A stretch of DNA of 64,000 nucleotides from Pseudomonas sp. R37(2017) (GCF_002113375.1 NZ_NEHO01000003.1:124001-188000), one strand, 5' to 3'; positions 46,328-54,151 are shown, numbered from the stretch's first letter. The notes: a model not told the origin generated them from the letters alone. A program made the numbers and translations.

Positions 46328-47889
46328 TACTGTTCGGCCCAGTTGGTGCGATACATTGTTTGATCTACTACGAACATAGATATTTTGTTTTTCAAACAAA
46401 AAAGCTCAAGGTCGGCTAATGAATTTATAAAACCTCTTCCTTTGGTGTTTAGTGAGGTGTTACAAAGAACACTGACCCCCGATAGTTTTTTGAATTCTGA
46501 TAATAAATTGTACATGTTGATGTTGTCCTTATAGTTGATCGTCTGGACCCTGGCCGTCCCATCAATATGAGTAATGGCTTTAAGTCGCTTGTCAATTACG
46601 TTGTGAAAAGACAACATGAATTTGCTTTGAGTGCAGTTTTCAAAGTAAAGCTTGGCATCGTCCTCTATGCAAATTGGAGCGACAGGCCGATAGTGTTCTC
46701 TTTGTTTTATAATGTTTAATTTTTCAGTGGTGCTCCTTGAAAAAGGTGCGGCGATAATTGATCGATTACCCAGTGCTCTAGGACCAATTTCACAGTTCCC
46801 CTGAACCCAGCAAACAATCTCACCTGCTAATAGTGCTTCGCACACATCTTTCAGAACTAAAGGGCTTTTTGAAAATTCAGATTTACCCACAGTTTCTGAA
46901 ATGAAAGGTTGTCCTGAATAGACTGACCATTTGAGTTCGACATTACCCGTAAGTATTTTTTGCGCCACAGCGGATGCACCAATACCGACGCCTGTGTCAT
47001 TGGTACAAGGAGGAACAAAAATATCTTCAAATAACCCTGATACTTCCCATTTCTTATTCCATTCACAGTTCAAGCCACAACCGCCTGATATCAGTAAGGG
47101 AAGTTTTTCGGTGATATGTTCGCTGACAAATTCATAAAATACGCTAAAAAGTCGGTCTGATAGCTTTTTAGCTAGATTGCAAAATTTTGCAGAGTCTACG
47201 CCTATGTTGTAGTAACCGCTGTCTATTAGTTCTGCCTTGTTGAGTGTGTCGATGGCAGATTCGCAGTTTATTATATAGTCGATAACTTTTGACTCAAATT
47301 CATCCGGTTCTCCGCCCTTTCCGAACGCAGCCAATGCCATCATTTTCCCTGCATCACCCAACCTGCAATAGCCTTTTTTTAGATTAAAAGTTGGGTCAGC
47401 CAAACCATAAGTAAATGCATATCGAAGCCCCGGTCCTTGCATAACTTCACCGATCAACTGAATCTCCATGTCGGGGGCGATCTTATAGAAGTTTCCTATA
47501 AATCCTTCCCAAAGTAACACGTAGCAGGCTTTTTTATCCGCGTAGGGAGATAGGGCGTAAGAGGAGATAATGTGTGATATCTCATGGCTGCAGTTTATCC
47601 AAATTATATCTTTACCACCTAAGTCACAGATACTTTGTTCGATATTTAGCCCAAGATACCCACCTTCGGTTGGCGTATTTCTGGGGTCCACACCTTCTGC
47701 CCATCCGCTTACGGCGATGGCATCCAGATCTCCAAAATTTTGAATGACATTGGTTATTGCTGAACTCAGGGATAGAGGCGCATATCTCGCGCCACTATTC
47801 TTTTCGGATTCGTGACTGAATACCAGCATCCCATTTTCAATTAAACAAATGTGGCCGTCATGACCAGTATTTATGCCCAGTATTTTCAT
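46327..47889 (-). CDS. NodU/TobZ-type O-carbamoyltransferase
   Basis: The 520-residue enzyme should transfer a carbamoyl group from carbamoyl phosphate, through carbamoyl-adenylate, to a hydroxyl (or amino) group of a small molecule. The N-terminal Kae1-like part has ILGINTGHDGHICLIENG, the metal-binding HEISHIISSY and the ATP loop SGGCGLNCEWN with NDTGVGIGASA. The C-terminal YrdC-like part has GNCEIGPRALGNRSIIA, REHYRPVAPI and NTSLNTKGRGFI. The ATG at 47889 is used because AAGGAG sits six bases before it. It lies 10 bp after the methyltransferase gene in the same operon. The acceptor is unknown. Confidence 0.9.
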   Translation of the reverse strand: MKILGINTGHDGHICLIENGMLVFSHESEKNSGARYAPLSLSSAITNVIQNFGDLDAIAVSGWAEGVDPRNTPTEGGYLGLNIEQSICDLGGKDIIWINCSHEISHIISSYALSPYADKKACYVLLWEGFIGNFYKIAPDMEIQLIGEVMQGPGLRYAFTYGLADPTFNLKKGYCRLGDAGKMMALAAFGKGGEPDEFESKVIDYIINCESAIDTLNKAELIDSGYYNIGVDSAKFCNLAKKLSDRLFSVFYEFVSEHITEKLPLLISGGCGLNCEWNKKWEVSGLFEDIFVPPCTNDTGVGIGASAVAQKILTGNVELKWSVYSGQPFISETVGKSEFSKSPLVLKDVCEALLAGEIVCWVQGNCEIGPRALGNRSIIAAPFSRSTTEKLNIIKQREHYRPVAPICIEDDAKLYFENCTQSKFMLSFHNVIDKRLKAITHIDGTARVQTINYKDNINMYNLLSEFKKLSGVSVLCNTSLNTKGRGFINSLADLELFCLKNKISMFVVDQTMYRTNWAEQ

Positions 47890-47899
47890 CGTCATCTCC

Positions 47900-49717
47900 T
47901 TATGGTTTTAACCAAAACAAGTACATTTCGCTAAAAAAGGCAGGGCTTGAGCTTTCAAATCGCTTCCAGGCGTTAAAGAACTTTTCTATATCCGAATGAT
48001 TTCCGAAGTCTCTGAATGTCGGAGATCCTGCCTGCCCGCCTTTTTCGAAACCTGCAAACTCGCAATTTAAAGTTTGTACAAGTTCATTGATTTCATTGGC
48101 GTTAAAAGTTTTTTCCGCTGGGTTGAAAAGTAAGTCCATACACCCGCTTCTGCTGAAAAAATCACGTGAGTTGACTATTTCACTTACTCTTCCTTGATTA
48201 TAATTTTCAATTGCCAATTTTCGTATTTTTTCTAAGTTACTGTGCACGTATGGAATTCTTTTCTCTGCCGCCAGGCTTGCCAGTTCTGTTATTGGAGCCC
48301 GTGCGGATGTGCTGTACAGCCCTAATTTTGCTATACCACCCTGGCAGAGGGCTGAGAGAATCGCTCGGCATCCCTTCAATGGATCTTGTAAGTGGTGCAA
48401 GACTCCTATGCATTCAATAAGACTGTAGTTCATGCCAAAAGAGGAAATGTCATTCAAATCACCATGAATGAATTTCAGATTTCGTATTTTGTATTCGTCT
48501 CTTTTACGGGCAGCATATTCTAAACTCACCAGACTGATATCGAGCCCTATGACATCTGCATGCGGGTAGGTCAAGGCTAGTTGAATGGCATGTCTTCCTG
48601 TTCCACACCCCGCAACTAATATTCTGTTTTTCTCAGATGGCGGGCTGTTTAGGTTTAGGTTCCTGAAAAGTTGGTCCAATGTTGATGGGGTGCTTTTTGG
48701 TTTGGATGTCCATGCGGGATATGGATTGGATTCATAAAACGCCCTAATGAGTTGTTTGTTTCTCAATGAGTCTGTAATTGGTGTTGCTTTGCTGCCGAAT
48801 TTGTGGGTTGAGTACTCTGGCAGGACGTTATTCGATTTCTCTATAACGTCGATCGCTGAATATGAACTGATTATTAACTGTGCATCGAAGCGGACGTCAG
48901 TTGGAAGCTCTAGAATTTTTTCTTTCAGCTTTTCAACGCCCGACAGTTCTTCGCTGTCAACTGGATAGATGAATCCGTTTAGTGTGCATTGTTTTTTTAA
49001 AGCTATGAGGAAGTCGGTATGCGTTTTTGTATAGCAGCCACTGAGCATGGATGTCATAAGGTTTTTTCTTATATCTAAAATGACTTCCTCTATGACATGG
49101 TTGGTGATTAGGTTATTACTTAGGATAGTAAGCGCGATTTGCTCTGTCTCTATAAGGTTAAGCGCAAATATAGTGTTTTTATTTTTTGGGTGTTTTGATT
49201 TTTCAAGTTTAAGTGCAAGCTGTGAAAGGTATACTTGAGCTAGCGCGTCTGTATCTATTTCTTCGACGTTAAAGAGTATGGCTAAGCTAGAAAATGTTAT
49301 GGGGTCGAACGACGTGAGATGTGTTGAGCTAAGTAAATAAAGATAATTAAAAGCAATGCGGCTTTTCGTAAAGCCTTCTATTTTTACAGCCGATTGGTAA
49401 GTCCAAAGTGCCGCGTTAAGGTTTCCATTTTTTTCTTGGATAGATGCTAGGTTTTGAAGGTATTTAAGTTTATCTGCTGCTAGTGTTTCTGATATTCCGC
49501 AAGCTTGCTTGTAGAGTTGCTCTGCTTTCTTGTTGTCACCTAACTCCTCAGATAATACTGCCAGGTTGTTCAGTGCTTTTACGTTGTTTTGGTTTATCTT
49601 TATGCTAAGCTCGTACAGTCGTGACGCCTCTTTATATTTGTTATTTCTGAAATAGAGATCAGCCATTTTTCTGTTTTGTTCGGAGTACTCATTTTTTCTC
49701 ACTGTTTCATCATGCAT
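47900..49717 (-). CDS. TPR-domain / SAM-dependent methyltransferase fusion
   Basis: The 605-residue protein opens with TPR-like helices (residues about 15-135: ADLYFRNNKYKEASRLYELS, ALNNLAVLSEELGDNKKAEQ). A helical middle part of about 200 residues follows, then a class-I methyltransferase domain introduced by FYESNPYPAW near residue 325 and containing motif I LVAGCGTGRHAIQLAL near 367, acidic residues in VIGLDIS, and GDLNDISSF with LIECIGVLHHLQDP. TPRs suggest it binds a protein or peptide partner, perhaps the cluster's 33-residue peptide; that is inference. It lies second among the enzyme genes, 22 bp after the dehydrogenase gene. Confidence 0.87.
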   Translation of the reverse strand: MHDETVRKNEYSEQNRKMADLYFRNNKYKEASRLYELSIKINQNNVKALNNLAVLSEELGDNKKAEQLYKQACGISETLAADKLKYLQNLASIQEKNGNLNAALWTYQSAVKIEGFTKSRIAFNYLYLLSSTHLTSFDPITFSSLAILFNVEEIDTDALAQVYLSQLALKLEKSKHPKNKNTIFALNLIETEQIALTILSNNLITNHVIEEVILDIRKNLMTSMLSGCYTKTHTDFLIALKKQCTLNGFIYPVDSEELSGVEKLKEKILELPTDVRFDAQLIISSYSAIDVIEKSNNVLPEYSTHKFGSKATPITDSLRNKQLIRAFYESNPYPAWTSKPKSTPSTLDQLFRNLNLNSPPSEKNRILVAGCGTGRHAIQLALTYPHADVIGLDISLVSLEYAARKRDEYKIRNLKFIHGDLNDISSFGMNYSLIECIGVLHHLQDPLKGCRAILSALCQGGIAKLGLYSTSARAPITELASLAAEKRIPYVHSNLEKIRKLAIENYNQGRVSEIVNSRDFFSRSGCMDLLFNPAEKTFNANEINELVQTLNCEFAGFEKGGQAGSPTFRDFGNHSDIEKFFNAWKRFESSSPAFFSEMYLFWLKP

Positions 49718-49739
49718 GTGAGCACCTAAGGGCTTGAGT

Positions 49740-50855
49740 TTATGATGCTGTTGCTTTCAATAATTTTGCGACTCCGGGGGTCAGAGGGTCTTGTAGGCCA
49801 TGTCCTCCTGCCAGAACAAACAGAGAGTGCTCTTTGAAACCATCAACCTTGATTAGGTTGTTCAATAGGTCATCTATGAAGTAGCCGGTCAACCAAGTGT
49901 TTAGTTTGTGAGCTGTTGCCACGAGGTTGAATGTCTGAGATAAATGTCCTACATCCATTAAGGCCGAACGGTACGCTCGTGAGTGTGGGTATTTCCACCA
50001 AAGCTTATCAAAGCGTGAGCTCATTACAATGAGAAAGCTTGCATCCACTGCAAAACTTTGATGGCATAAAATTTGTGATAAATCAGAGCCTATTCCATCC
50101 TCCAGCTTTGTCAGAATATGTTGGTGGGACCTGTAATGGTAGACGCCTCGATCTAGGTTATTGACATTTAACGCTACCAGATACGCTTCTGTTGCTTGTA
50201 AGCATCCCGCGCTGGGTGAAGATCTGCGATAGCCAACGGTCAGAATTCCTCGCTCTGCAAGTTTGGATTTGTGCGAATCTCCGTGTATTTTCCCGAATGT
50301 AGTAAATAAGATGTTAGATACAATTTCCAGTGGGACGGATTTCTTGTTGAAGTTTCGACTTGTAGTTCTATTCCATAGAGCTTTTTTCAGGCTGTAAGAG
50401 TCAATTACCTTGCTGTTGTAATCGGGAAGATGCACCTGCTTTCCTTCTCGTTCTGTATCGAGGTTTGGTGTGCTTTCAGCAATGCTCTCGCAGAAATTTA
50501 CATAACCGATCTCTTCGTTAGTCTCGGTGTTTGTGAATTTGCTAGGGAAGTTGTGCTTGCTTCCAAAGTGGAATATTTTTGAAATGAGATCCCATCCCCA
50601 TGGTCCATTTAGAATTTTTTGTTTCTGGCACTCTTCAGCCTGTCTACCGATTAATAATATTCCTGCTTCAATTAATATGTCATCCTCTGTCTTAGGTGTA
50701 TATGGCATTCCAATTAGTTCGTTTAGTTCGAAAATTCTATCAAGGTATTGCCTTTCGAATATTTCGTATTGCTCTCCCGTTTCCAAGTTCCATAATCCGA
50801 AGATACCTTCGTTTAGTGTGATCGTTAGGTTTTCATTAATTTTGAAGTAAGTCAT
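49740..50855 (-). CDS. SagB-type FMN dehydrogenase (nitroreductase superfamily)
   Basis: The 371-residue protein carries a C-terminal nitroreductase-like FMN domain with the SagB hallmarks NRTTSRNF near residue 165, SSPSAGCLQATEAYLVAL near 210, DRGVYHY, and GHLSQTFNLVATAHKLNTW. The first 130 residues match no domain I know. SagB enzymes oxidise azolines to azoles in peptide products, normally beside a YcaO cyclodehydratase, but no YcaO gene is present here, so the substrate may differ. GGAG 9 bp before the ATG at 50855 fixes the start. It follows the 33-residue peptide gene by 62 bp. Confidence 0.87.
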   Translation of the reverse strand: MTYFKINENLTITLNEGIFGLWNLETGEQYEIFERQYLDRIFELNELIGMPYTPKTEDDILIEAGILLIGRQAEECQKQKILNGPWGWDLISKIFHFGSKHNFPSKFTNTETNEEIGYVNFCESIAESTPNLDTEREGKQVHLPDYNSKVIDSYSLKKALWNRTTSRNFNKKSVPLEIVSNILFTTFGKIHGDSHKSKLAERGILTVGYRRSSPSAGCLQATEAYLVALNVNNLDRGVYHYRSHQHILTKLEDGIGSDLSQILCHQSFAVDASFLIVMSSRFDKLWWKYPHSRAYRSALMDVGHLSQTFNLVATAHKLNTWLTGYFIDDLLNNLIKVDGFKEHSLFVLAGGHGLQDPLTPGVAKLLKATAS

Positions 50856-50917
50856 TTTTAAGTGCTCCGCGTTGATGTGCCGAGAGGGCATAGTAACCAA
50901 CCCGGCACTGGGCTCAA

Positions 50918-51019
50918 TTAATTTGCTAGTTTCGAGTCCCGCTTCGCAGGAGTGATGAGAATGTTGTATGCGTTGTTGGAGAGCGCAGTCAGTCGAGTTT
51001 GCAGATTTGCTTTACGCAT
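50918..51019 (-). CDS. 33-residue cationic peptide, candidate precursor or scaffold
   Basis: A short open frame immediately upstream of the dehydrogenase gene, preceded by an AAGAGG ribosome-binding site at proper spacing (GCAAGAGGTTCTTATT-ATG). It encodes MRKANLQTRL at the start and KRDSKLAN at the end. It has six Arg/Lys and one Asp, five Asn including the C-terminal residue, four Thr/two Ser, and no Cys, Gly or Trp. There is no signal peptide. It is the first gene of the operon behind a plausible promoter. Its position and size are those of a RiPP-like precursor or a carrier peptide. No named family can be asserted from sequence alone. Confidence 0.72.
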   Translation of the reverse strand: MRKANLQTRLTALSNNAYNILITPAKRDSKLAN

Positions 51020-51073
51020 AATAAGAACCTCTTGCTATTTTTAGGGTTATGAAGCCGTTTGACTTCACTGACG

Positions 51074-51102
51074 AAACTAGTCGTCTTCAAAAAAATGGTC
51101 AA
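51074..51102 (-). promoter_or_regulatory. Candidate sigma-70 promoter of the peptide operon
   Basis: On the minus strand TTGACC (51102-51097), 17-bp spacer, TAGTTT (51079-51074). The -35 is good and the -10 poor, which fits an activated promoter. The predicted start lies about 48 bp before the peptide ATG. Confidence 0.5.
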
Positions 51103-51113
51103 TAATTTGAGTT

Positions 51114-51164
51114 GTAGGAATATTCGTATAATGTAAGTTCCTAGATCGCACACTAAATTCCTAC
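51114..51164 (-). promoter_or_regulatory. Inverted repeat upstream of the peptide promoter, possible activator site
   Basis: GTAGGAAT (51114-51121) and ATTCCTAC (51157-51164) are perfect 8-bp inverted arms, and a third GTTCCTAG copy (51137-51144) lies between them. The centre is about 70 bp upstream of the inferred start site, a usual activator distance. No regulator gene is in the island. Confidence 0.5.
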
Positions 51165-51339
51165 TTGAAATCATTTTTGAAAGGTAATCATGCTGTTGCG
51201 GAAGGACTCATAGGATGTAGTTGTTTCTATACCTTCGGAAAAGGTGCCTGTTAGTAGCATTTCGTTACGCAATCGTAGGCACGATGGCTATGGGCGATAG
51301 AGGGTAAATATTGATCGAAGAAGGAGAAGTAAATCCTGT

Positions 51340-51581
51340 TCGACGAATGCCAGAACCTCACGCCGCACCAGATGAAAACCATCATCACCCGCGCCGGCGC
51401 CGGTTCCAAAGTGGTGTGCCTGGGCAACCTCGCACAGATCGATACCCCTTACCTGTCCGCGACCAGTTCCGGGCTGACCTACCTCACTGAACGCTTCAAG
51501 GACTTCCCGAACGGGGTGCACATCACCCTGCAAGGGGTGCCACGCTCGATCCTGGCCGAATACGCCGAATCGCACCTGTAA
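51340..51581 (+). pseudogene. Duplicated 3' fragment of phoH
   Basis: The last 80 codons of phoH, from the Walker B region (DECQNLTPHQM) to the stop, in frame but with no 5' part or promoter. Near-identical to 44742-44983. It marks the right edge of the island and is probably the original phoH end, displaced by the insertion. It is followed by a well-formed phoH-type terminator. Confidence 0.92.
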
Positions 51582-51591
51582 CTATCTACCG

Positions 51592-51625
51592 GAACCGGGC
51601 GGCCGCAAGGTCGCCCGGTTTTTTA
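51592..51625 (+). terminator. Terminator after the phoH fragment
   Basis: ACCGGGCGGCC, GCAA loop, GGTCGCCCGGT and a T run. A better stem than the equivalent at 44996. Confidence 0.88.
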
Positions 51626-51641
51626 TGTCCGACACAAATCC

Positions 51642-51733
51642 CTTGTGGGAGCGAGCTTGCTCGCGATGACGGTGTGTCAGTCGCCATCTCAGGTGAATGG
51701 CAGGCCGCTATCGCGAGCAAGCTCCCACAGGGG
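51642..51733. repeat. REP doublet, right unit shortened
   Basis: GTGGGAGCGAGCTTGCTCGC at 51644 and a degenerate inverse copy (GCGAGCAAGCTCCCACAG) lacking the inner TCGC, just outside the right edge of the island. REPs resume only here, none lie between 42.1 and 51.6 kb. Confidence 0.8.
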
Positions 51734-51813
51734 ATTGTGGTGGAAGCATAATCGTGCGTGCGGAAATCTGACCCGCAGGTTTACAATCGATGCTCCTGAT
51801 CAGGAGTAATCCC

Positions 51814-52287
51814 GTGCTGACTCATCTCGATTCCCAAGGTCGCGCCAACATGGTCGACGTCACCGAAAAAGCCGTGACGTTCCGTGAGGCGACCGCCCAA
51901 GCGCTGGTGCGCATGCTGCCCGAAACCCTGCGGATGATCGTCAGCGGTGGCCACCCCAAGGGTGATGTGTTTGCCGTGGCGCGCATTGCCGGCATTCAGG
52001 CGGCAAAGAAAACCAGCGATCTGATTCCCCTGTGCCATCCGCTGATGCTGACCGGCGTCAAGGTCGAGCTCAGTGCCGAAGGCGACGACTCGGTGCGCAT
52101 CGTGGCGCGCTGCAAGCTGTCCGGGCAGACCGGTGTCGAGATGGAGGCCCTGACCGCAGCCAGCGTCGCCGCGCTGACGATCTACGACATGTGCAAGGCC
52201 GTTGACCGCGGCATGACCATCGAAAGCGTACGACTGCTGGAGAAGGTCGGCGGCAAGAGCGGCCATTTCCAGGCGGAGCAACCATGA
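51814..52287 (+). CDS. moaC: Cyclic pyranopterin monophosphate synthase MoaC
   Basis: MoaC works with MoaA to form cyclic pyranopterin monophosphate, the first step of molybdenum cofactor synthesis. The 157-residue product has the conserved [26 protein letters not shown] and [12 protein letters not shown] blocks and the [11 protein letters not shown] segment. The start is GTG at 51814, supported by CAGGAG upstream and the family start [15 protein letters not shown]. It overlaps moaD by 4 bp. Confidence 0.95.
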   Translation: MLTHLDSQGRANMVDVTEKAVTFREATAQALVRMLPETLRMIVSGGHPKGDVFAVARIAGIQAAKKTSDLIPLCHPLMLTGVKVELSAEGDDSVRIVARCKLSGQTGVEMEALTAASVAALTIYDMCKAVDRGMTIESVRLLEKVGGKSGHFQAEQP

Positions 52288-52526
52288 ACGTAACCGTGAA
52301 GTTTTTCGCTCGTTATCGTGAAGCGTTGGGTCTGGACTCGGTGAAGGTTCAAGGCGATTTCTCCACCGTCGATGATGTTCGCGCCCTGTTGGCCCAGCGT
52401 GAAGGTGCCGAGGTGTTGAGCGAGCAAAACCTGATGTGCGCCCGCAACGAAGACCTCTGCCAGCTCGACGAGCCGGTCAGCGAGGGTGATGAAGTGGCGT
52501 TCTTTCCGACTGTGACCGGGGGCTGA
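52284..52526 (+). CDS. moaD: Molybdopterin synthase small subunit MoaD
   Basis: Ubiquitin-fold sulfur carrier of 80 residues ending in the Gly-Gly tail (TVTGG) that carries the thiocarboxylate sulfur for MPT synthase. It starts [16 protein letters not shown]. It overlaps moaC (ATGA) and lies 3 bp before moaE; MoaD and MoaE form the synthase complex. Confidence 0.95.
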   Translation: MNVTVKFFARYREALGLDSVKVQGDFSTVDDVRALLAQREGAEVLSEQNLMCARNEDLCQLDEPVSEGDEVAFFPTVTGG

Positions 52527-52529
52527 GAC

Positions 52530-52982
52530 ATGGCCATTCGCGTGCAGTCCACACCGTTCGACCCGGGTGCCGAAGTCAACGCCATGCACGATGCCAATGT
52601 CGGCGTGGGGGCGGTGGTGAGTTTTGTCGGCTATGTGCGCGATTTCAATGACGGCCTCGACGTCGCCGGGATGTTCCTCGAACACTATCCCGGCATGACT
52701 GAAAAGGCTCTCGGCAAGATCGCCATCGAGGCCGAGCAGCGCTGGCCGCTGCTCAAGCTGGAAGTGCTGCACCGCATCGGCGCCCTGGAACCGGGCGAGC
52801 CGATCGTTTTCGTCGGCGCGGCCAGCGCCCATCGTCAGGCGGCGTTCGACGCCTGCGCCTTTGTCATGGATTACCTGAAAACCCGTGCGCCGTTCTGGAA
52901 AAAGGAAAACACCAGCGACGGGCCGCGGTGGGTCGAGGGGCGTGACAGTGATCATGCGGCGGCGGATCGCTGGAAGCAGTAA
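52530..52982 (+). CDS. moaE: Molybdopterin synthase catalytic subunit MoaE
   Basis: The 150-residue catalytic subunit inserts dithiolene sulfurs into precursor Z to give molybdopterin. Family blocks GAVVSFVGYVRDFNDG, LEHYPGMTEKAL and the active-site region MDYLKTRAPFWKKE with the catalytic lysines are present. It is the last gene of moaCDE and is followed by a REP doublet. Confidence 0.95.
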   Translation: MAIRVQSTPFDPGAEVNAMHDANVGVGAVVSFVGYVRDFNDGLDVAGMFLEHYPGMTEKALGKIAIEAEQRWPLLKLEVLHRIGALEPGEPIVFVGAASAHRQAAFDACAFVMDYLKTRAPFWKKENTSDGPRWVEGRDSDHAAADRWKQ

Positions 52983-53006
52983 TTCCTGCGGCGTTTTCAA
53001 TTAAGT

Positions 53007-53074
53007 CTTCGCGAGCAGGCTCGCTCCCACAGTTGAGCGCATTCCCCTGTAGGAGCGAGCCTGCTCGCGATGGC
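53007..53074. repeat. REP doublet
   Basis: Inverted GCGAGCAGGCTCGCTCCCAC and GTAGGAGCGAGCCTGCTCGC units downstream of moaE. Confidence 0.85.
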
Positions 53075-53146
53075 GACATCTGCATCACCAAAAACCTTGA
53101 TGACTCACCACCCGACCATCGGCCGGCACGGGCTGCAATTGCCTCA

Positions 53147-53179
53147 TTGACGGATAATACATAAAAGTCCAGTATGGAA
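53147..53179 (+). promoter_or_regulatory. Promoter and operator candidate for the binding-protein gene
   Basis: TTGACG, 17-bp spacer, CAGTAT, overlapped by AAAAGTCCAGTATGGAA, which contains the dyad TCCA-GTA-TGGA. The AAAAGTCCA..AT.GA motif recurs upstream of dauB at 57143-57159, suggesting shared control, possibly by DauR. Confidence 0.5.
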
Positions 53180-53262
53180 TTATAAGTACAAAAAAGGTTC
53201 CCATCCCGTTTCAGCTTTTTCTTCTGTCTTGCCAAACCAACAACAACCCGCGAGAAACGAAC

Positions 53263-54039
53263 ATGAAGAAGTTTCCCCTCATCACCGGTCTGGCCCTGAG
53301 CCTGTTGGCGTGCAGTTCTGTGTTTGCCGCCGAGAAAACCCTGCGCATCGGCATTGAAGCCGCTTACCCACCGTTCGCCTCGAAAACCGACCAAGGCGAG
53401 ATCGTCGGTTTCGACTATGACATCGGCAACGCCCTGTGCGCGCAGATGAAGGTCAAGTGCGTGTGGGTCGAAGGCGAGTTCGACGGTCTGATTCCTTCCC
53501 TGAAGGTGAAGAAAATCGACATGGCGCTATCGTCCATGACCATCAATGAGGACCGCAAGAAGTCGGTGGACTTCACCCACAAGTACTATTTCACCTCGTC
53601 GCGCCTGGTGATGAAGGACGGCGCGGTGGTGGATGACCAGTACGCCAGCCTCAAGGGCAAGACCGTCGGCGTGCAGCGCGCCACCACCACCGACCGTTAC
53701 GCCACCGAGGTGTTCGAGCCCAAGGGCATCAACGTCAAGCGCTACAGCAACAACGAAGAAATCTACATGGACCTGGCGGCCGGTCGCCTCGACGCGATTT
53801 TTGCCGACACCATTCCGCTCAATGACTTCCTGTCGATGCCGCGTGGTCAGGGGTATGCCTTTGTCGGGCCGGAGCTGAAAGATCCGAAGTATGTGGGCGA
53901 GGGGGCCGGGATTGCCGTGCGCAAGGGCAATACCGAACTGGTCAGCGAGCTGAACACGGCCATCGATGGCATTCGCAGCAGTGGCGAGTACCAGAAGATT
54001 TCCGAGAAGTACTTCAAGTCTGATATCTACGGCGACTGA
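53263..54039 (+). CDS. Periplasmic basic-amino-acid binding protein of an ABC transporter
   Basis: The 258-residue family-3 solute-binding protein resembles ArtJ/HisJ. It has a signal peptide ([20 protein letters not shown]), then [15 protein letters not shown], the ligand-site region [14 protein letters not shown], and [21 protein letters not shown]. In P. aeruginosa the dauBAR operon is accompanied by a similar binding-protein gene, so D- or L-arginine uptake is likely. No permease or ATPase gene lies next to it, so it must use components encoded elsewhere. Confidence 0.85.
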   Translation: MKKFPLITGLALSLLACSSVFAAEKTLRIGIEAAYPPFASKTDQGEIVGFDYDIGNALCAQMKVKCVWVEGEFDGLIPSLKVKKIDMALSSMTINEDRKKSVDFTHKYYFTSSRLVMKDGAVVDDQYASLKGKTVGVQRATTTDRYATEVFEPKGINVKRYSNNEEIYMDLAAGRLDAIFADTIPLNDFLSMPRGQGYAFVGPELKDPKYVGEGAGIAVRKGNTELVSELNTAIDGIRSSGEYQKISEKYFKSDIYGD

Positions 54040-54047
54040 TCAATCGC

Positions 54048-54122
54048 CATCGCGAGCGTGCTCGCTCCTACAGGGCATGGTGTACGCCTATCCATTGTAG
54101 GAGCGAGCCTGCTCGCGATGGC
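54048..54122. repeat. REP doublet
   Basis: Inverted pair between the convergent binding-protein and dauR genes. Confidence 0.85.
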
Positions 54123-54151
54123 GCCAGATCAAACAATACAGGTCTCAGGGT

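Larger units (their letters stand above)
51020..51339 (-). promoter_or_regulatory. Upstream region of the peptide operon
   Basis: 320 bp of AT-rich sequence between the peptide gene and the phoH fragment. It contains the promoter and dyad listed separately. Nothing else supportable was seen; the stretch next to the fragment (51180-51339) has no recognisable gene on either strand. Confidence 0.6.

Noticed and set aside
51127..51132. Perfect TATAAT on the plus strand within the island's upstream region
   Set aside because: No -35 at a suitable distance and no intact plus-strand gene downstream, only the phoH fragment.
50989..51174. 61-codon minus-strand frame overlapping the peptide gene
   Set aside because: It overlaps the promoter and the peptide start in another frame, has no ribosome-binding site, and reads like translated AT-rich noncoding DNA.
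51288..51575. Minus-strand frame across the phoH fragment
   Set aside because: It is antisense to duplicated phoH coding sequence; the same shadow exists opposite the intact phoH copy.
44742..51581. Island as an insertion sequence or prophage
   Set aside because: No transposase, integrase, terminal inverted repeats or phage genes were seen; only the gene-end duplication marks its borders.
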